Source: Candidatus Cloacimonadota bacterium (GTDB taxonomy: Bacteria > UBA4055). From it: DNA of 37,914 nt. How positions within the stretch are numbered: the first letter of the stretch is position 1; each line of letters starts with the position of its first letter. Positions 17,292 through 25,754 of the stretch are shown piece after piece. The DNA lies in the NCBI GenBank assembly GCA_002742935.1, contig PDON01000037.1, positions 1 through 37,914 of the forward strand. Direction: 5' to 3'. The translations under genes were made by a program, and so were the position numbers. The notes under the pieces were generated by a model, which ran no database searches, was not told the origin of the DNA, and saw only the letters and a program-made list of their open reading frames with translations.

Positions 17292-17375
17292 AGAATCATC
17301 TGTTTATTGTACTATAACAACAATCTCTAGTTTCTTTATCAATTCATCAATATATTTCAAATAATAATAGTTGGC

Positions 17376-17468
17376 ATGGAGCATAAAAAAACCTTTTTTT
17401 TACTTTTCCTCTTTTTTATAGTTGTATTCCTAGTTTTGTTTGTTTATGTTAGAAAAGTTTATTTATGA
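17376..17468 (+). CDS. Possible 30-residue single-pass membrane peptide
   Basis: ATG 17376 to TGA 17466-17468 encodes 30 residues: a short basic start (MEHKK), then about 20 almost purely hydrophobic residues (Phe, Leu, Val, Ile), then a basic end (RKVYL), which is the plan of a small inner-membrane peptide. There is no convincing Shine-Dalgarno site (only GTTGGC), and the region is T-rich enough to yield hydrophobic codons by chance. A hairpin at 17467-17492 follows directly. It lies between the mutase terminator and the solute-binding gene. Confidence 0.25.
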   Translation: MEHKKTFFLLFLFFIVVFLVLFVYVRKVYL

Positions 17469-17492
17469 ATACTGTTTGTAAAAACAGTATTC
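17467..17492. other. Hairpin upstream of the solute-binding gene
   Basis: GAATACTGTTT (17467-17477) and AAACAGTATTC (17482-17492) form a perfect 11-bp stem with the loop GTAA. It lies 51 bases before the ATG at 17544. No T-run follows, so it may be an operator dyad or leader structure more than a terminator. Confidence 0.5.
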
Positions 17493-17543
17493 TCAGTAGA
17501 ATCTGGATAATTTTTATCTTTAATAATTAGAAAGGGTGAGAAA

Positions 17544-18296
17544 ATGGAAAAGTTGATTGTTATTATCATTGTCCTGCTCTCCTCATTACCACTGATGGGT
17601 AAAACAAAAAAGGTTGTTTTTGCTTCTGCTAATTATGCACCTTATTACTACCTAAATGAGGACAATGAGATTACAGGATCTGCTGTTGCTGTGACAAAAA
17701 AGATGGCAGAACATATCAACTTGGATGTAGACTTTAAGATCTTTCCTTGGAAAGATTGTTTGTCTAAGGTTGAGAGTGGAGAAATTGAAGGTATTTTGAC
17801 AACCTTTAAGGTTGAAGAGAGAGAAAGATTTCTATTTTTCCCTAGGTTTGGAACTGCTTTGGAAGAGTTTGGTGTTTTCACTTCTCCCAATTATAAAGGA
17901 GAAAAAATTGTTGAAATAAAATCTCTCGAAGGGTTGAAGGTTGGATTTATTAATAACTATATCTATCCCCAAGAACTTTTGGATTATGCTGAATATGACA
18001 AAGTTTACGGAAATACTCAAGAGGATCTAATGCAATTATTAGCTATGGGGAAAATTGATGTGATGATTGGGGATGTTAAGTCGGGAAACTTTTATCTCAA
18101 GAAACTTGAAAATGGTGAAAAATGTAACTTGATGCCTCTTGTTTTCTCTATCAAGCCATCTTATTTAGCAATTTCAAAGAAGACTGAAAATTCAAAAGAG
18201 CTTTATGAAAGGATAAATAAGGAACTTACTAGAATGAAGTTGAGTGGAGAAATTTACCAAATTCAAAGTACTTTTGAAAAGGAATTAGATAAGTAA
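17544..18296 (+). CDS. Periplasmic family-3 solute-binding protein
   Basis: 250 residues with AGGGTGAG before the ATG. Residues 1-19 are a Sec signal peptide (MEKLIVIIIVLLSSLPLMG) without a lipobox, so the product is probably soluble in the periplasm. The mature part is a complete SBP_bac_3-type bilobed domain: YAPYYYLNEDNEITGSAVAV at the start, FKIFPWKDCLSKVESGEIEGIL for the first lobe, LEGLKVGFINNYIYP at the crossover, and GKIDVMIGD in the second lobe. The family normally binds polar amino acids for ABC importers, or serves as a sensor module. No permease or ATPase is adjacent; a close paralogue (18948-19763) and a thioredoxin-fold lipoprotein follow. The ligand cannot be deduced. Confidence 0.85.
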   Translation: MEKLIVIIIVLLSSLPLMGKTKKVVFASANYAPYYYLNEDNEITGSAVAVTKKMAEHINLDVDFKIFPWKDCLSKVESGEIEGILTTFKVEERERFLFFPRFGTALEEFGVFTSPNYKGEKIVEIKSLEGLKVGFINNYIYPQELLDYAEYDKVYGNTQEDLMQLLAMGKIDVMIGDVKSGNFYLKKLENGEKCNLMPLVFSIKPSYLAISKKTENSKELYERINKELTRMKLSGEIYQIQSTFEKELDK

Positions 18297-18425
18297 GTAC
18301 ATCTTCAAAACATTGCTTTATTACAAGTTATGGGGTTTTGAAATGGACTATTAAAATATAGGCTTAGGTACTTCATAGTAGCTTTGTAAATTTTTCAGTT
18401 AAAATATTAAGGTTTAGGAGGTTAA

Positions 18426-18893
18426 ATGGAAAAAAGAGTAGTCTATCTAGTGTTACTTTTGTTATCTCTAACTTTTCTAATTACAGGGTGTAATTCTGAG
18501 GTTAGGAAGAAGGAAGTAGGTACCAAATCTAAAATTCTTAGCAAAAAATATTTTGTTTGTGATAATACAAAAGAGGCTAAGAAGGTTATTGATAGCGAAA
18601 AAGAGGGTTTGCTCTTTATGACTTTTTCAGATCCGACGGATAAGAAAAGCTTTGAGATGCAGAATAAAATTTATCTGGATGTTGAAAAAGAGTTACAAAA
18701 AAAGGGTTGGGATGCCACTATTTCTTTGGTTAACTACGCTAAAGATGAAGAAATTGAGAAAAAATTTATGCTTCGAAGACTCCCACAAACTGTCGTAATA
18801 AGAAAGGGTATTCCTGTAAGCTCTATTTTTGGTATTTTACCTTCCAAGGATCTTATGGAAATTATTGAAATTTCTATGATTGGTTTTGAATAA
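18426..18893 (+). CDS. Thioredoxin-fold lipoprotein lacking the CxxC motif
   Basis: 155 residues preceded by a strong AGGAGG. Residues 1-22 are a lipoprotein signal with LITGC (Cys22). The mature domain has the thioredoxin order: a strand GLLFMTFSD, a long helix (FEMQNKIYLDVEKELQKKG), a strand TISLVNY, a helix ending EKKFMLRRLPQTVVI with the typical cis-proline (L-P-Q-T), and a final strand-helix SSIFGILPSKDLMEI. Where active thioredoxins have CxxC, this protein has SDPT, so no disulfide chemistry is expected at that site. It sits between two paralogous solute-binding genes on the same strand, 129 and 54 bases from its neighbours, suggesting one envelope module. The role is unknown: binding or scaffolding is inferred. 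Confidence 0.7.
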   Translation: MEKRVVYLVLLLLSLTFLITGCNSEVRKKEVGTKSKILSKKYFVCDNTKEAKKVIDSEKEGLLFMTFSDPTDKKSFEMQNKIYLDVEKELQKKGWDATISLVNYAKDEEIEKKFMLRRLPQTVVIRKGIPVSSIFGILPSKDLMEIIEISMIGFE

Positions 18894-18947
18894 GGATTTA
18901 TGCTAAAGTTGTTTAATTGTAATTTAATCAGGCTATGAGGAAATTTT

Positions 18948-19763
18948 ATGAATTTTAAGAAGTTCTTGTCGTTGTTTTTGGTGTTGGGTACTATAATATT
19001 CTTTACGAGTTGTAGTAGTGTGTTTAAGAAAGATGTGGATATGGCTTTAGATAGTAATGCCAGTAACTCTGTAATTTTTGTTTCATTGAACTATCCACCA
19101 TATTACTATCTCGATTCTCAAAAACAGGTTAAAGGTCGCTGTGTTGCTATTGTTAAAAGAGTTTGTGAAAGATTAAATCTAAAACCTGTCTTTAAACTTT
19201 TACCATGGAAAGAGTGTTTAGAAAGAGGTGAAAAAGGTATGGTTGATGGTGTTCTTTGCTTATCTAAAACTAGGATGAGGGAATATTATTACCACTATCC
19301 TAGGGCTAATCTCGATTTTGCTGAGTATACTATTTTTCAAAATTCTATTAATACCGGGAGTATTACTTCTCTAAGTGATTTAAAAGGAAAGAAGGTTGGG
19401 GTAATTGATGGAATTGCATATCCGGAAGATTTTGTAAACTACGAAGACTGTGAGAAAGTTTTGCTTAGCAGTCCTACCGAAGCAATGAGAATGCTTGCTA
19501 CCGGTAAAATTGATTGTACTATTGAAATTTTAGATGTTGGAAGTAAAATTTTAGAATATTTGAGAGAATCTGATCCAAACCTAGATATTGACGATGTTAA
19601 GCCAACATCTCTTGTATTTAGAATTGATCCTATTTATATAGGAATCCCTAAAGAAGCAATAAATTCAGAAGAGTTATTCAGAAAAATAGATAGAGAGTTG
19701 TTAAGAATGCAACACTCCGGAGAAATTTTTAGAATTTTATCTGAATTTGAGGAAGAGGGCTAG
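18948..19763 (+). CDS. Family-3 solute-binding lipoprotein
   Basis: 271 residues from an ATG preceded by GAGGAAATTTT. Residues 1-22 form a lipoprotein signal ending FTSC (Cys22), so this paralogue is membrane-anchored while the one at 17544 appears soluble. The SBP_bac_3 domain follows the same order: SLNYPPYYYLDSQKQVKGRC, FKLLPWKECLERGEKGMVDG, LKGKKVGVIDGIAYPEDFVNYE, ATGKIDCTIE, and a C-terminal ELLRMQHSGEIFRIL helix. Similarity to the first paralogue runs along the full length (shared Y-P-W-K-[DE]-C and L-[KE]-G-[KL]-K-V-G motifs), pointing to tandem duplication around the thioredoxin-fold gene. No ABC transporter subunits are encoded nearby. Confidence 0.85.
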   Translation: MNFKKFLSLFLVLGTIIFFTSCSSVFKKDVDMALDSNASNSVIFVSLNYPPYYYLDSQKQVKGRCVAIVKRVCERLNLKPVFKLLPWKECLERGEKGMVDGVLCLSKTRMREYYYHYPRANLDFAEYTIFQNSINTGSITSLSDLKGKKVGVIDGIAYPEDFVNYEDCEKVLLSSPTEAMRMLATGKIDCTIEILDVGSKILEYLRESDPNLDIDDVKPTSLVFRIDPIYIGIPKEAINSEELFRKIDRELLRMQHSGEIFRILSEFEEEG

Positions 19764-19776
19764 AGTTATTTAATTT

Positions 19777-19812
19777 GAGTTCGATATAAAAAAGTATTTT
19801 TATATCGAACTC
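19777..19812. terminator. Hairpin after the solute-binding cassette
   Basis: A 16-bp perfect stem (19777-19792 with 19797-19812), GAGTTCGATATAAAAA, has the loop AGTA. It is 14 bases past the stop. The descending arm begins TTTTT, but no T-run follows, so it is a likely but not ideal terminator. Confidence 0.6.
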
Positions 19813-20186
19813 TCTACTTATGATTTTCTAAACAAGATAACTCTTATTCATTTTTGTAATTATATCTCATTATTAAATTAAAAAATAGATGATTTTTAAT
19901 AATATCACAAAAAAAAATCAATCTGTAACTCCTTCTTCAACTTACTACTATAAACCATAGATTTTTTATTTTCAAATTACCTGTTACTTTAAGCAACGGG
20001 GTGTGGAAAAAATCAATTTTTTGTACTACTCATTTATCGAAAGTCTGGAAACTCTGCTCCTAAAAGTAGATAAAAAGATTGCTTTATCTCCATATTTGGA
20101 TAGCAAATCTTATAAGTATGGATAATTTCTGTTTTATCTATATCTAAATATAGGAATATTTTATCTTATACAAAAAATGACAAATG
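19813..20186. other. Gene-free AT-rich stretch
   Basis: About 370 bases between the solute-binding cassette and the yebC terminator. I see no convincing ORF, RNA gene or repeat. It includes a short GC island, AACGGGGTGTGG, near 19997. Confidence 0.4.
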
Positions 20187-20223
20187 AAAAAATAAGAGTA
20201 TCGAATATAAAACTCGATACTCT
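20187..20223 (-). terminator. Terminator of yebC
   Basis: The stem AGAGTATCGA / TCGATACTCT (20195-20204 with 20214-20223) has a 9-base loop. On the minus strand it is followed by TTATTTTTTCA, and it lies 33 bases past the yebC stop. Confidence 0.75.
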
Positions 20224-20255
20224 AAATAGGATCTACTCAAGTAGTTATACACAAT

Positions 20256-21002
20256 CTACAAGTTTTCCATGTCTGCATCATCAATCTCAGCATTATGATA
20301 AACATCTTGAACATCATCGCTATCTTCAAGCATATCAATCATCTTCATAAAAGATTTAACCTTATCGGAAGCAAGCTTTGTATAGTTATCAGGAAGCATT
20401 GTAAGTTCAGATGAAAGTACAGCTTCTCCAAATTTTTCAGACATAGCTTCAGAGATTGCTATATAATCTTCAAATGTTGTATATATTTCAAAATTATCAT
20501 CTTCAGATTTAAAATCTTCAGCTCCAAGCTCTAATGAATACTCCATTACCTCCTCTTCATCAAGACCTTCGGCGTTAATGATGATAAGACCTCTTTTATG
20601 GAACATCCAACCTACCGATCCGTTCTCACCAAGATTTCCCCCATTTTTAGCAAAAGCATGTCTCACTTCAGATACGGTTCTTACTTTATTATCTGTCATA
20701 GCTTCAACAAAAACAGCAATACCACCCGGTCCGTATCCTTCGTAACTTATCTCTTCGTAGTTTACGCCTTCAAGCTCTCCGGCACCCTTTTTTCTAGCCT
20801 TCTCAATATTATCATTAGGCATATTTGCAGCTTTAGCCTTTTGGATAGCTACCTTCAATCTGGGATTTGCGTCCTCTTCTCCACCACCTAATCTTGCAGC
20901 AACAGTAATCTCTTTAATAAGTTTTGTAAAAACCTTTCCCCTTGCTGCATCAGTTTTAGCCTTTTTTCTCTTAATAGTCGCCCATTTGGAATGACCTGAC
21001 AT
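20256..21002 (-). CDS. yebC: YebC/PmpR/TACO1 family protein
   Basis: 248 residues, with AAGGAG before the ATG. The invariant opening MSGHSKWATIKRKKAKTDAA is followed by RGKVFTKLIKEITVAARLGG and NPRLKVAIQKAKAANMPNDN, then the YEGYGPGGIAVFVEAMTDN signature. Three domains are expected: an N-terminal three-helix bundle (1-~75) and two alpha/beta domains, ending in an acidic tail (DDVQDVYHNAEIDDADM). Members were long annotated as transcriptional regulators; more recent work links them to relief of ribosome stalling at difficult sequences such as polyproline. Length is normal. It is usually next to ruvC, which is not the case here; the gene stands alone with its own terminator. Confidence 0.96.
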   Translation of the reverse strand: MSGHSKWATIKRKKAKTDAARGKVFTKLIKEITVAARLGGGEEDANPRLKVAIQKAKAANMPNDNIEKARKKGAGELEGVNYEEISYEGYGPGGIAVFVEAMTDNKVRTVSEVRHAFAKNGGNLGENGSVGWMFHKRGLIIINAEGLDEEEVMEYSLELGAEDFKSEDDNFEIYTTFEDYIAISEAMSEKFGEAVLSSELTMLPDNYTKLASDKVKSFMKMIDMLEDSDDVQDVYHNAEIDDADMENL

Positions 21003-21263
21003 ATATACTCCTTTATATAAAGATTTATAATAAATTACTAATTTAAATACAAAATGTAGTAAAAATCAGTATGGAATAAGTAAATATAATAAAAAATTTT
21101 ACAAAGAAAAAATTTACCCTTCCATAAATTATAATAGCAAACAAAAAAACAACTCTTAACTTTCTTAAAGTAGGGTATACAGAAAAAGTACAAAGCTTTA
21201 AAGTTATGTTAAAACAGATCCAAAGGAGCAGAGCTAAACTCTTTGTTTTATGACTTTTTTCTC

Positions 21264-23834
21264 CTAAGAAAGATTTTTATAATCTATCTTTCCACTGCCT
21301 AAAATTGGAATCTCATTAACTTTAACAACTTTTTTTACGGTGTGAAGCGGAGTTAATCCACTCTCAATAATGACTTTATTTACCTCTTCCCTTTCAAGAT
21401 CAAGAGTTGTATAAAGCACTATTTTAACATCATCATCACCAGTAGAACTTAATGCTAAAACAGGAAGTTCGCTATTATCATTAAACTTTGATAAAAGTAT
21501 ATTCTCAACCATTACAAGAGAAATCATCTCACCACCAATCTTAACAAATCTCTTCTTTCTTCCTAAAAATCTAAAAATTTCACCGTCATAACTTACTATA
21601 TCTCCGGTATTGTACCATAATTTGTTATTATAATAAACAAAAGGTGATTCTTCATTTCCCTCATACCCCTCAAAAACAGATTCTCCTCTAACTAGAAGGA
21701 TACCCTCATCCTCTCTAAGATCACCGGTATCAGGATCAATGAGAAGAAAATCAAATGAAGGTAGAATTTCCCCTATAGAACCCCTATGTGGATTTGAAGG
21801 TCGATTTAAGGATACGACAGGGGAACACTCTGTAATACCATACCCTTCCAAGATTCTACTATTCTGCTCTTCAAGTTGATCGTATATATAATCAGGACAC
21901 TTTTCTGCTCCGGTAATAACAAGTTTAACATCTTTAAAAATATTCTTTCTTCCTGAAAGGAGAAGATTTTTTATAAATGTAGGAGTAGTAAAATAGTGAG
22001 TAATCTTATACCTTTTAAGATGATCTGCAATTATTCCACCTTCGTTGGGATTTACATAATAAGCAGTCTTAATACCATTTGAAACAGGCATAAAAACACC
22101 ACAAGACAGTCCTAAAGAGTGAAATGGAGGAAGAACAGCAAGAAGAGAATCCTCATATATAAAATCTACAAACTTAAGGTATGATCTATAGTTACTGATA
22201 ATATTTTTATGAGAAAGAGGAACAATCTTTGGAAGATTTTCAGATCCCGATGTAAAAAGAATTGCAGCTACTTTACCAATATTCTCTCTTCTTAGGCTCT
22301 TATATCTAAAAGTAGCATTAAACTTTGCTTTAATCTTTGAGAAAAGACCTATTTTTTTACCAATATCTTCAATATAAACAAAATTCACATTAACTCTACT
22401 ATAATCATAACCTTGAGATTTAAGCTTTTGGATCATTTTTTTTGTTGTAACTATTGTTTTTACCTTAGATTTTTCAACACATTCTGAAAAAATTTTATCT
22501 CCTGTTGTCCAATTAAACATTACAGGTGTTTTTCCGGAAAAAAGAGTTGAATATAAAATAGAGGTAAAACCTACGGAAGCAGGAAGCATAATACCTATCC
22601 TATTACCGTTAAAAGATGAAATATGAGGTTTTAGGGCAAATATGGCTGTTGCTAAATCTCTGTATGTCTTAACACCCGAAATCTGATCTGCAACAATAAT
22701 ATTTCTACCTCTCTTAGAAAGTTGCTTTATAAAAGCATCGGTTAAATTTTCAGAGTCATCTATAACAATATTCCCCTTGCTTAAGCTCTCAAACCATCTC
22801 TGATCTATCTTTATTTTACCTGTTTTAGATACTTCGGAGAAACCTTTAGTGGCAAGCATTAAATCAGCAACCGTAATCAAACCTTCAGGATTATCAACAG
22901 TAACCCCATACTCCTTCTCAATCCATGATGTGATTTCAACAACAGATAAACTGTCAAGAAGAAGATCATTTCCTAATTTCATTTCAGGAGTAATATTTTC
23001 AATACCACTCAACTCAAAAATCTTGTTCTTGATTAAAGAAAAATCCCTTTCAGAGATAGATGAAATATCTTTTTGAACATTATCAATACTATTTTCAATA
23101 ATAATTTTTGGAGATCTACCCTCCCAAGGGAAAAGTGGAACAACCCTATTTTCATCAATCTTTTTATTATAGAAATTTTCAAGATATTGATTAATATACC
23201 TTCTATTTCCGTTCTTAGGGAAGTTACTATCCGGCTCAAACTCTATTGTAATATCTCTTTTAGGAAGAAAAAATATTAGATTTAAAATTATTGCTGCAAA
23301 AAATTTCCAAAAATGTTTAAAAATTTGAGGATTATTATCATTAGCTCTTGAAAAAGAGCTCCCCCACAATCCATTTGTTCTAACCTTAACAATATTTACA
23401 TTTGATACATTCTTAAGAATATATTCAACACTGGAGTTAGCTCTTAAATCTTCCCTATTGCTTCTAAATATTCTCCCTGAAGGATAAACAATCATATTCT
23501 TACCAATGTTTAAAGCATTTACAACCCTATCAAGAGATCTATAAGCCTGATCTTTATCTCTAGTTAAAATAACTTCATCAATTTTTATAGGATCAAAATG
23601 TTTTGTAAAAAAATTAACAAGAGGTTTGTTAACCTGTGCAGAATCTGAAAGAGGTGTTATTTTATACTTTAAATAGGTTAAAGAGAACAGGATTAAAGGA
23701 TCTATTAAAGCAGGATGATTTGGAAGAAAAAGAAGAGATTTTTTATCCTCTATTTTATCCAAACCGACTATTTTAATTCTATATCTAAGCTTTAAAAGAA
23801 AAGATCCCAATAAAACAATAATTACCCTAATCAT
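21264..23834 (-). CDS. Three-domain fusion: PlsC-like acyltransferase, acyl carrier protein, AMP-dependent acyl ligase (Aas-like)
   Basis: 856 residues, with GAGG before the ATG. Residues 1-~240 are a PlsC-type glycerophospholipid acyltransferase: the catalytic HX4D is in FLPNHPALIDPL (~37-48), and VYPSGRIFR is the glycine motif region. Residues ~265-335 are an acyl carrier protein with the attachment site LLLDSLSVVE (Ser295). Residues ~345-856 are an adenylating ligase with LFTSGSENLPKIVPLSHKN (around 526-544), YGITECSPVVSLN (~665), LWYNTGDIVSYDGEIFRFLGRKKRFVKIGGE (abbreviated: TGD and K-I-G-G-E motifs) and a C-terminal GSGKIDYKNLS. E. coli Aas joins only acyltransferase and ligase, so the central ACP would let fatty acid be activated, loaded and transferred in one polypeptide, probably for lysophospholipid repair or uptake of exogenous fatty acids. 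A TetR gene lies upstream. Confidence 0.87.
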   Translation of the reverse strand: MIRVIIVLLGSFLLKLRYRIKIVGLDKIEDKKSLLFLPNHPALIDPLILFSLTYLKYKITPLSDSAQVNKPLVNFFTKHFDPIKIDEVILTRDKDQAYRSLDRVVNALNIGKNMIVYPSGRIFRSNREDLRANSSVEYILKNVSNVNIVKVRTNGLWGSSFSRANDNNPQIFKHFWKFFAAIILNLIFFLPKRDITIEFEPDSNFPKNGNRRYINQYLENFYNKKIDENRVVPLFPWEGRSPKIIIENSIDNVQKDISSISERDFSLIKNKIFELSGIENITPEMKLGNDLLLDSLSVVEITSWIEKEYGVTVDNPEGLITVADLMLATKGFSEVSKTGKIKIDQRWFESLSKGNIVIDDSENLTDAFIKQLSKRGRNIIVADQISGVKTYRDLATAIFALKPHISSFNGNRIGIMLPASVGFTSILYSTLFSGKTPVMFNWTTGDKIFSECVEKSKVKTIVTTKKMIQKLKSQGYDYSRVNVNFVYIEDIGKKIGLFSKIKAKFNATFRYKSLRRENIGKVAAILFTSGSENLPKIVPLSHKNIISNYRSYLKFVDFIYEDSLLAVLPPFHSLGLSCGVFMPVSNGIKTAYYVNPNEGGIIADHLKRYKITHYFTTPTFIKNLLLSGRKNIFKDVKLVITGAEKCPDYIYDQLEEQNSRILEGYGITECSPVVSLNRPSNPHRGSIGEILPSFDFLLIDPDTGDLREDEGILLVRGESVFEGYEGNEESPFVYYNNKLWYNTGDIVSYDGEIFRFLGRKKRFVKIGGEMISLVMVENILLSKFNDNSELPVLALSSTGDDDVKIVLYTTLDLEREEVNKVIIESGLTPLHTVKKVVKVNEIPILGSGKIDYKNLS

Positions 23835-24065
23835 ATATACCTCTAATTAAATAATAGTAATCTTTTATACCTAAACCTACACACCCTAATTAAAAGGGTG
23901 ATAACTACAATAATAAATAAATACTTAATTTTATGCAAGAAAAAAGAGAAATATTATTCATCATATAGAAATCTAAAAATATATATTCTGAAGTTTTATA
24001 AAAATTAGAGTTTCTATAAACAGCTAAAATAAATTAAATCTTTCATCATAAAAAACTAAAGACAG

Positions 24066-24094
24066 CTGTGGGGTAGAGAAAATCTACCCCACAG
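24066..24094. terminator. Terminator-like hairpin after the TetR gene
   Basis: CTGTGGGGTAGA (24066-24077) pairs exactly with 24083-24094 around GAAAA, the most GC-rich stem in the area. It lies 24 bases past the TetR stop. On the minus strand a T-rich stretch follows only after about 8 bases, and on the plus strand six A follow. Confidence 0.7.
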
Positions 24095-24118
24095 AAAAAA
24101 CAGAAATTTACCCGATTA

Positions 24119-24676
24119 CTAGATAAAAAGCTTTTTAGCCGCCATTATAACATTTTTCTTTATCTCGTTAATATCGTATGAAAACCTTCCATACCAATGC
24201 ATTACAATTGGCTGAAGAACTATACCCATAAGTACACCGCTAAAAATTTCAGGGTTTATATCTTTCGTAATATCTTTCCCAATAATACTGAAAAGAAGAT
24301 CTGTAGGATTATCACTCTCTGTTAACCAATCTCTTTCCTTAAAGTTGTGCTGAGTTATGAGAATAAAAGCAAACTGACTTGGCTTCTCATCATAATAGCT
24401 GTAGAGATAATCTATTCCCTCTAAAACCTTTTCCTCTGTTGTTCCCTCACTGTTTAGAAAAATTTCTTTTAAACCTTGAGAAAAAGCGTTCAGTTCTCTT
24501 TCAAATAGCTTCCAAGCCATTTCATCTTTACTAACATAATGCCTATAAAGAGCACCTTCTGTAACATTCGCTCTTTTAGCAATATCTTTTATAACAGTTC
24601 CTGTTATACTTTTTTCAGCAAAAAGCTCTATTGCTGCATTTTCAATACTAACCAATTTTTTAACCGGTCTTGCCAT
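24119..24676 (-). CDS. TetR family transcriptional regulator
   Basis: 185 residues, with AGGGGGAA before the ATG. The N-terminal ~55 residues are the TetR helix-turn-helix: ENAAIELFAEKSITGTVIKD, then IAKRANVTEGALYRHYVSKDE, the recognition helix being GALYRHY. The C-terminal helical domain would bind a ligand and dimerise; it shows the aromatic FAFILITQHNF segment and ends in a helix KKNVIMAAKKLFI. The next gene downstream on the same strand is the PlsC-ACP-ligase fusion, though a hairpin separates them. By analogy with FadR/FabR-type TetR proteins it may respond to acyl-CoA or fatty acids, but that is inference from position. A palindrome at 24701-24718 is a candidate own operator. Confidence 0.9.
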   Translation of the reverse strand: MARPVKKLVSIENAAIELFAEKSITGTVIKDIAKRANVTEGALYRHYVSKDEMAWKLFERELNAFSQGLKEIFLNSEGTTEEKVLEGIDYLYSYYDEKPSQFAFILITQHNFKERDWLTESDNPTDLLFSIIGKDITKDINPEIFSGVLMGIVLQPIVMHWYGRFSYDINEIKKNVIMAAKKLFI

Positions 24677-25052
24677 TAGTTCCCCCTAATAATGTAAAGC
24701 CTTAATTTAAAAATTAAGTAATATTTACTTTTTAAACATAAAAAATGAAAGAAACACTCACCACAAAAGGTAAGAGATCTATCATCTATGCTAAGTAACT
24801 TTTTTAATTTATACTACATATATAGCTAAATAAAAAATAATCCTATTAATAAATAAATTCTAGCAAAAAAGCAAATAATAAAAAATATTTTTATAAAAAA
24901 AATGTTTAATCCTAAAATTTATAGGTTTTATAAATGATCTCAAAACATTCCTATCTCATGAAACAGATTTCTAAACTTTAACTATTAAGTAATAATATAT
25001 TGAAATTCCATATCAAGCTCAGATTATTTTATAAAAGATCAGTTATTTCTTA
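24677..25052. other. Intergenic region between the TetR gene and the nine-gene minus-strand run
   Basis: About 375 AT-rich bases. It holds the palindrome at 24701-24718 and presumably the TetR promoter. I see no further gene. No clear terminator hairpin follows the methyltransferase stop at 25053. Confidence 0.4.
24701..24718. promoter_or_regulatory. Palindrome upstream of the TetR gene, candidate operator
   Basis: CTTAATTT-AA-AAATTAAG is a perfect 8-2-8 dyad, 25 bases upstream of the TetR start codon. TetR proteins often bind such dyads over their own promoter. The low complexity of the local sequence weakens the call. Confidence 0.4.
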
Positions 25053-25754
25053 TTATTTTTTCACTAACACTATTTCCCAGATAAAATATCTTGGAATAGG
25101 TATCTTTAAATATTTGTCTACAGATGATAGTTTTACCTTTAATTTTTCCGGAAGTCTAAGTTTTTTTATTAAGAAATTTAGCAAAGAGTAACTTAACCTC
25201 TCTTTTCTGTTTAACTCTATTCTAAAACCCAGCTTTTCTGCAATATCAAATAGTTGTGATTCCTCTGTATACTCTCTTATGTGAGTAGGATCTAAAACAG
25301 ATTCCCCTTTATCATTTTTATAAAAATACCAAGAAGGAGATTTTTTAAATACAGTTGTTAAATATACTGTTCCATTTCTACTTAAAATTCTATATATCTC
25401 TTTGAGCATCATCTCATCATCTACATGTTCAATAACTTGGGTTGTAGTTATAAAATCTATGGAACTATCAGAAAATTGAGGAATATTTGTTACATCAGCT
25501 TTAATAGGTGTAAAATTTATATTTATATCTTTAATATTTTTTAGCCTTATCTCTGAGAGATCAACTGCAAATACCTCTATATCTCTATCCTTAAAAATAT
25601 TAAGTTTATTTATGGAATATAGGAATGCTCCACCACCACAACCTAGATCTGCATAACTTCTAAACTCTTTAGTTTTTAAAAGAGTAATTAAGGTTTTTGG
25701 TATTTCTACTCCAATAAGATGTTTATGCTTTTTTGCATACTCTTCAACATTCAT
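25053..25754 (-). CDS. Class I SAM-dependent methyltransferase
   Basis: 233 residues from the ATG at 25754, eight bases after AAGGA; an ATG at 25760 is only two bases from that site. Motif I is YADLGCGGGAFLYSIN (~33-48), followed by an acidic post-I strand (VFAVDLSE), then DFITTTQVIEHVDDEMMLKEIYRIL, the typical methyltransferase type 11/23 motif II-III region, and NGTVYLTTVFKK. The fold is complete. Such enzymes modify sugars, lipids or quinones; the substrate is not visible in the sequence. It overlaps the flippase-like gene by 11 bases and sits after a glycosyltransferase, so a cell-surface glycolipid or polysaccharide target is plausible. It is the last gene of the run. Confidence 0.85.
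   Translation of the reverse strand: MNVEEYAKKHKHLIGVEIPKTLITLLKTKEFRSYADLGCGGGAFLYSINKLNIFKDRDIEVFAVDLSEIRLKNIKDININFTPIKADVTNIPQFSDSSIDFITTTQVIEHVDDEMMLKEIYRILSRNGTVYLTTVFKKSPSWYFYKNDKGESVLDPTHIREYTEESQLFDIAEKLGFRIELNRKERLSYSLLNFLIKKLRLPEKLKVKLSSVDKYLKIPIPRYFIWEIVLVKK

Noticed and set aside
17544..19763. Complete amino-acid ABC transporter operon
   Set aside because: Only binding proteins are present; flanking genes on both sides are unrelated.
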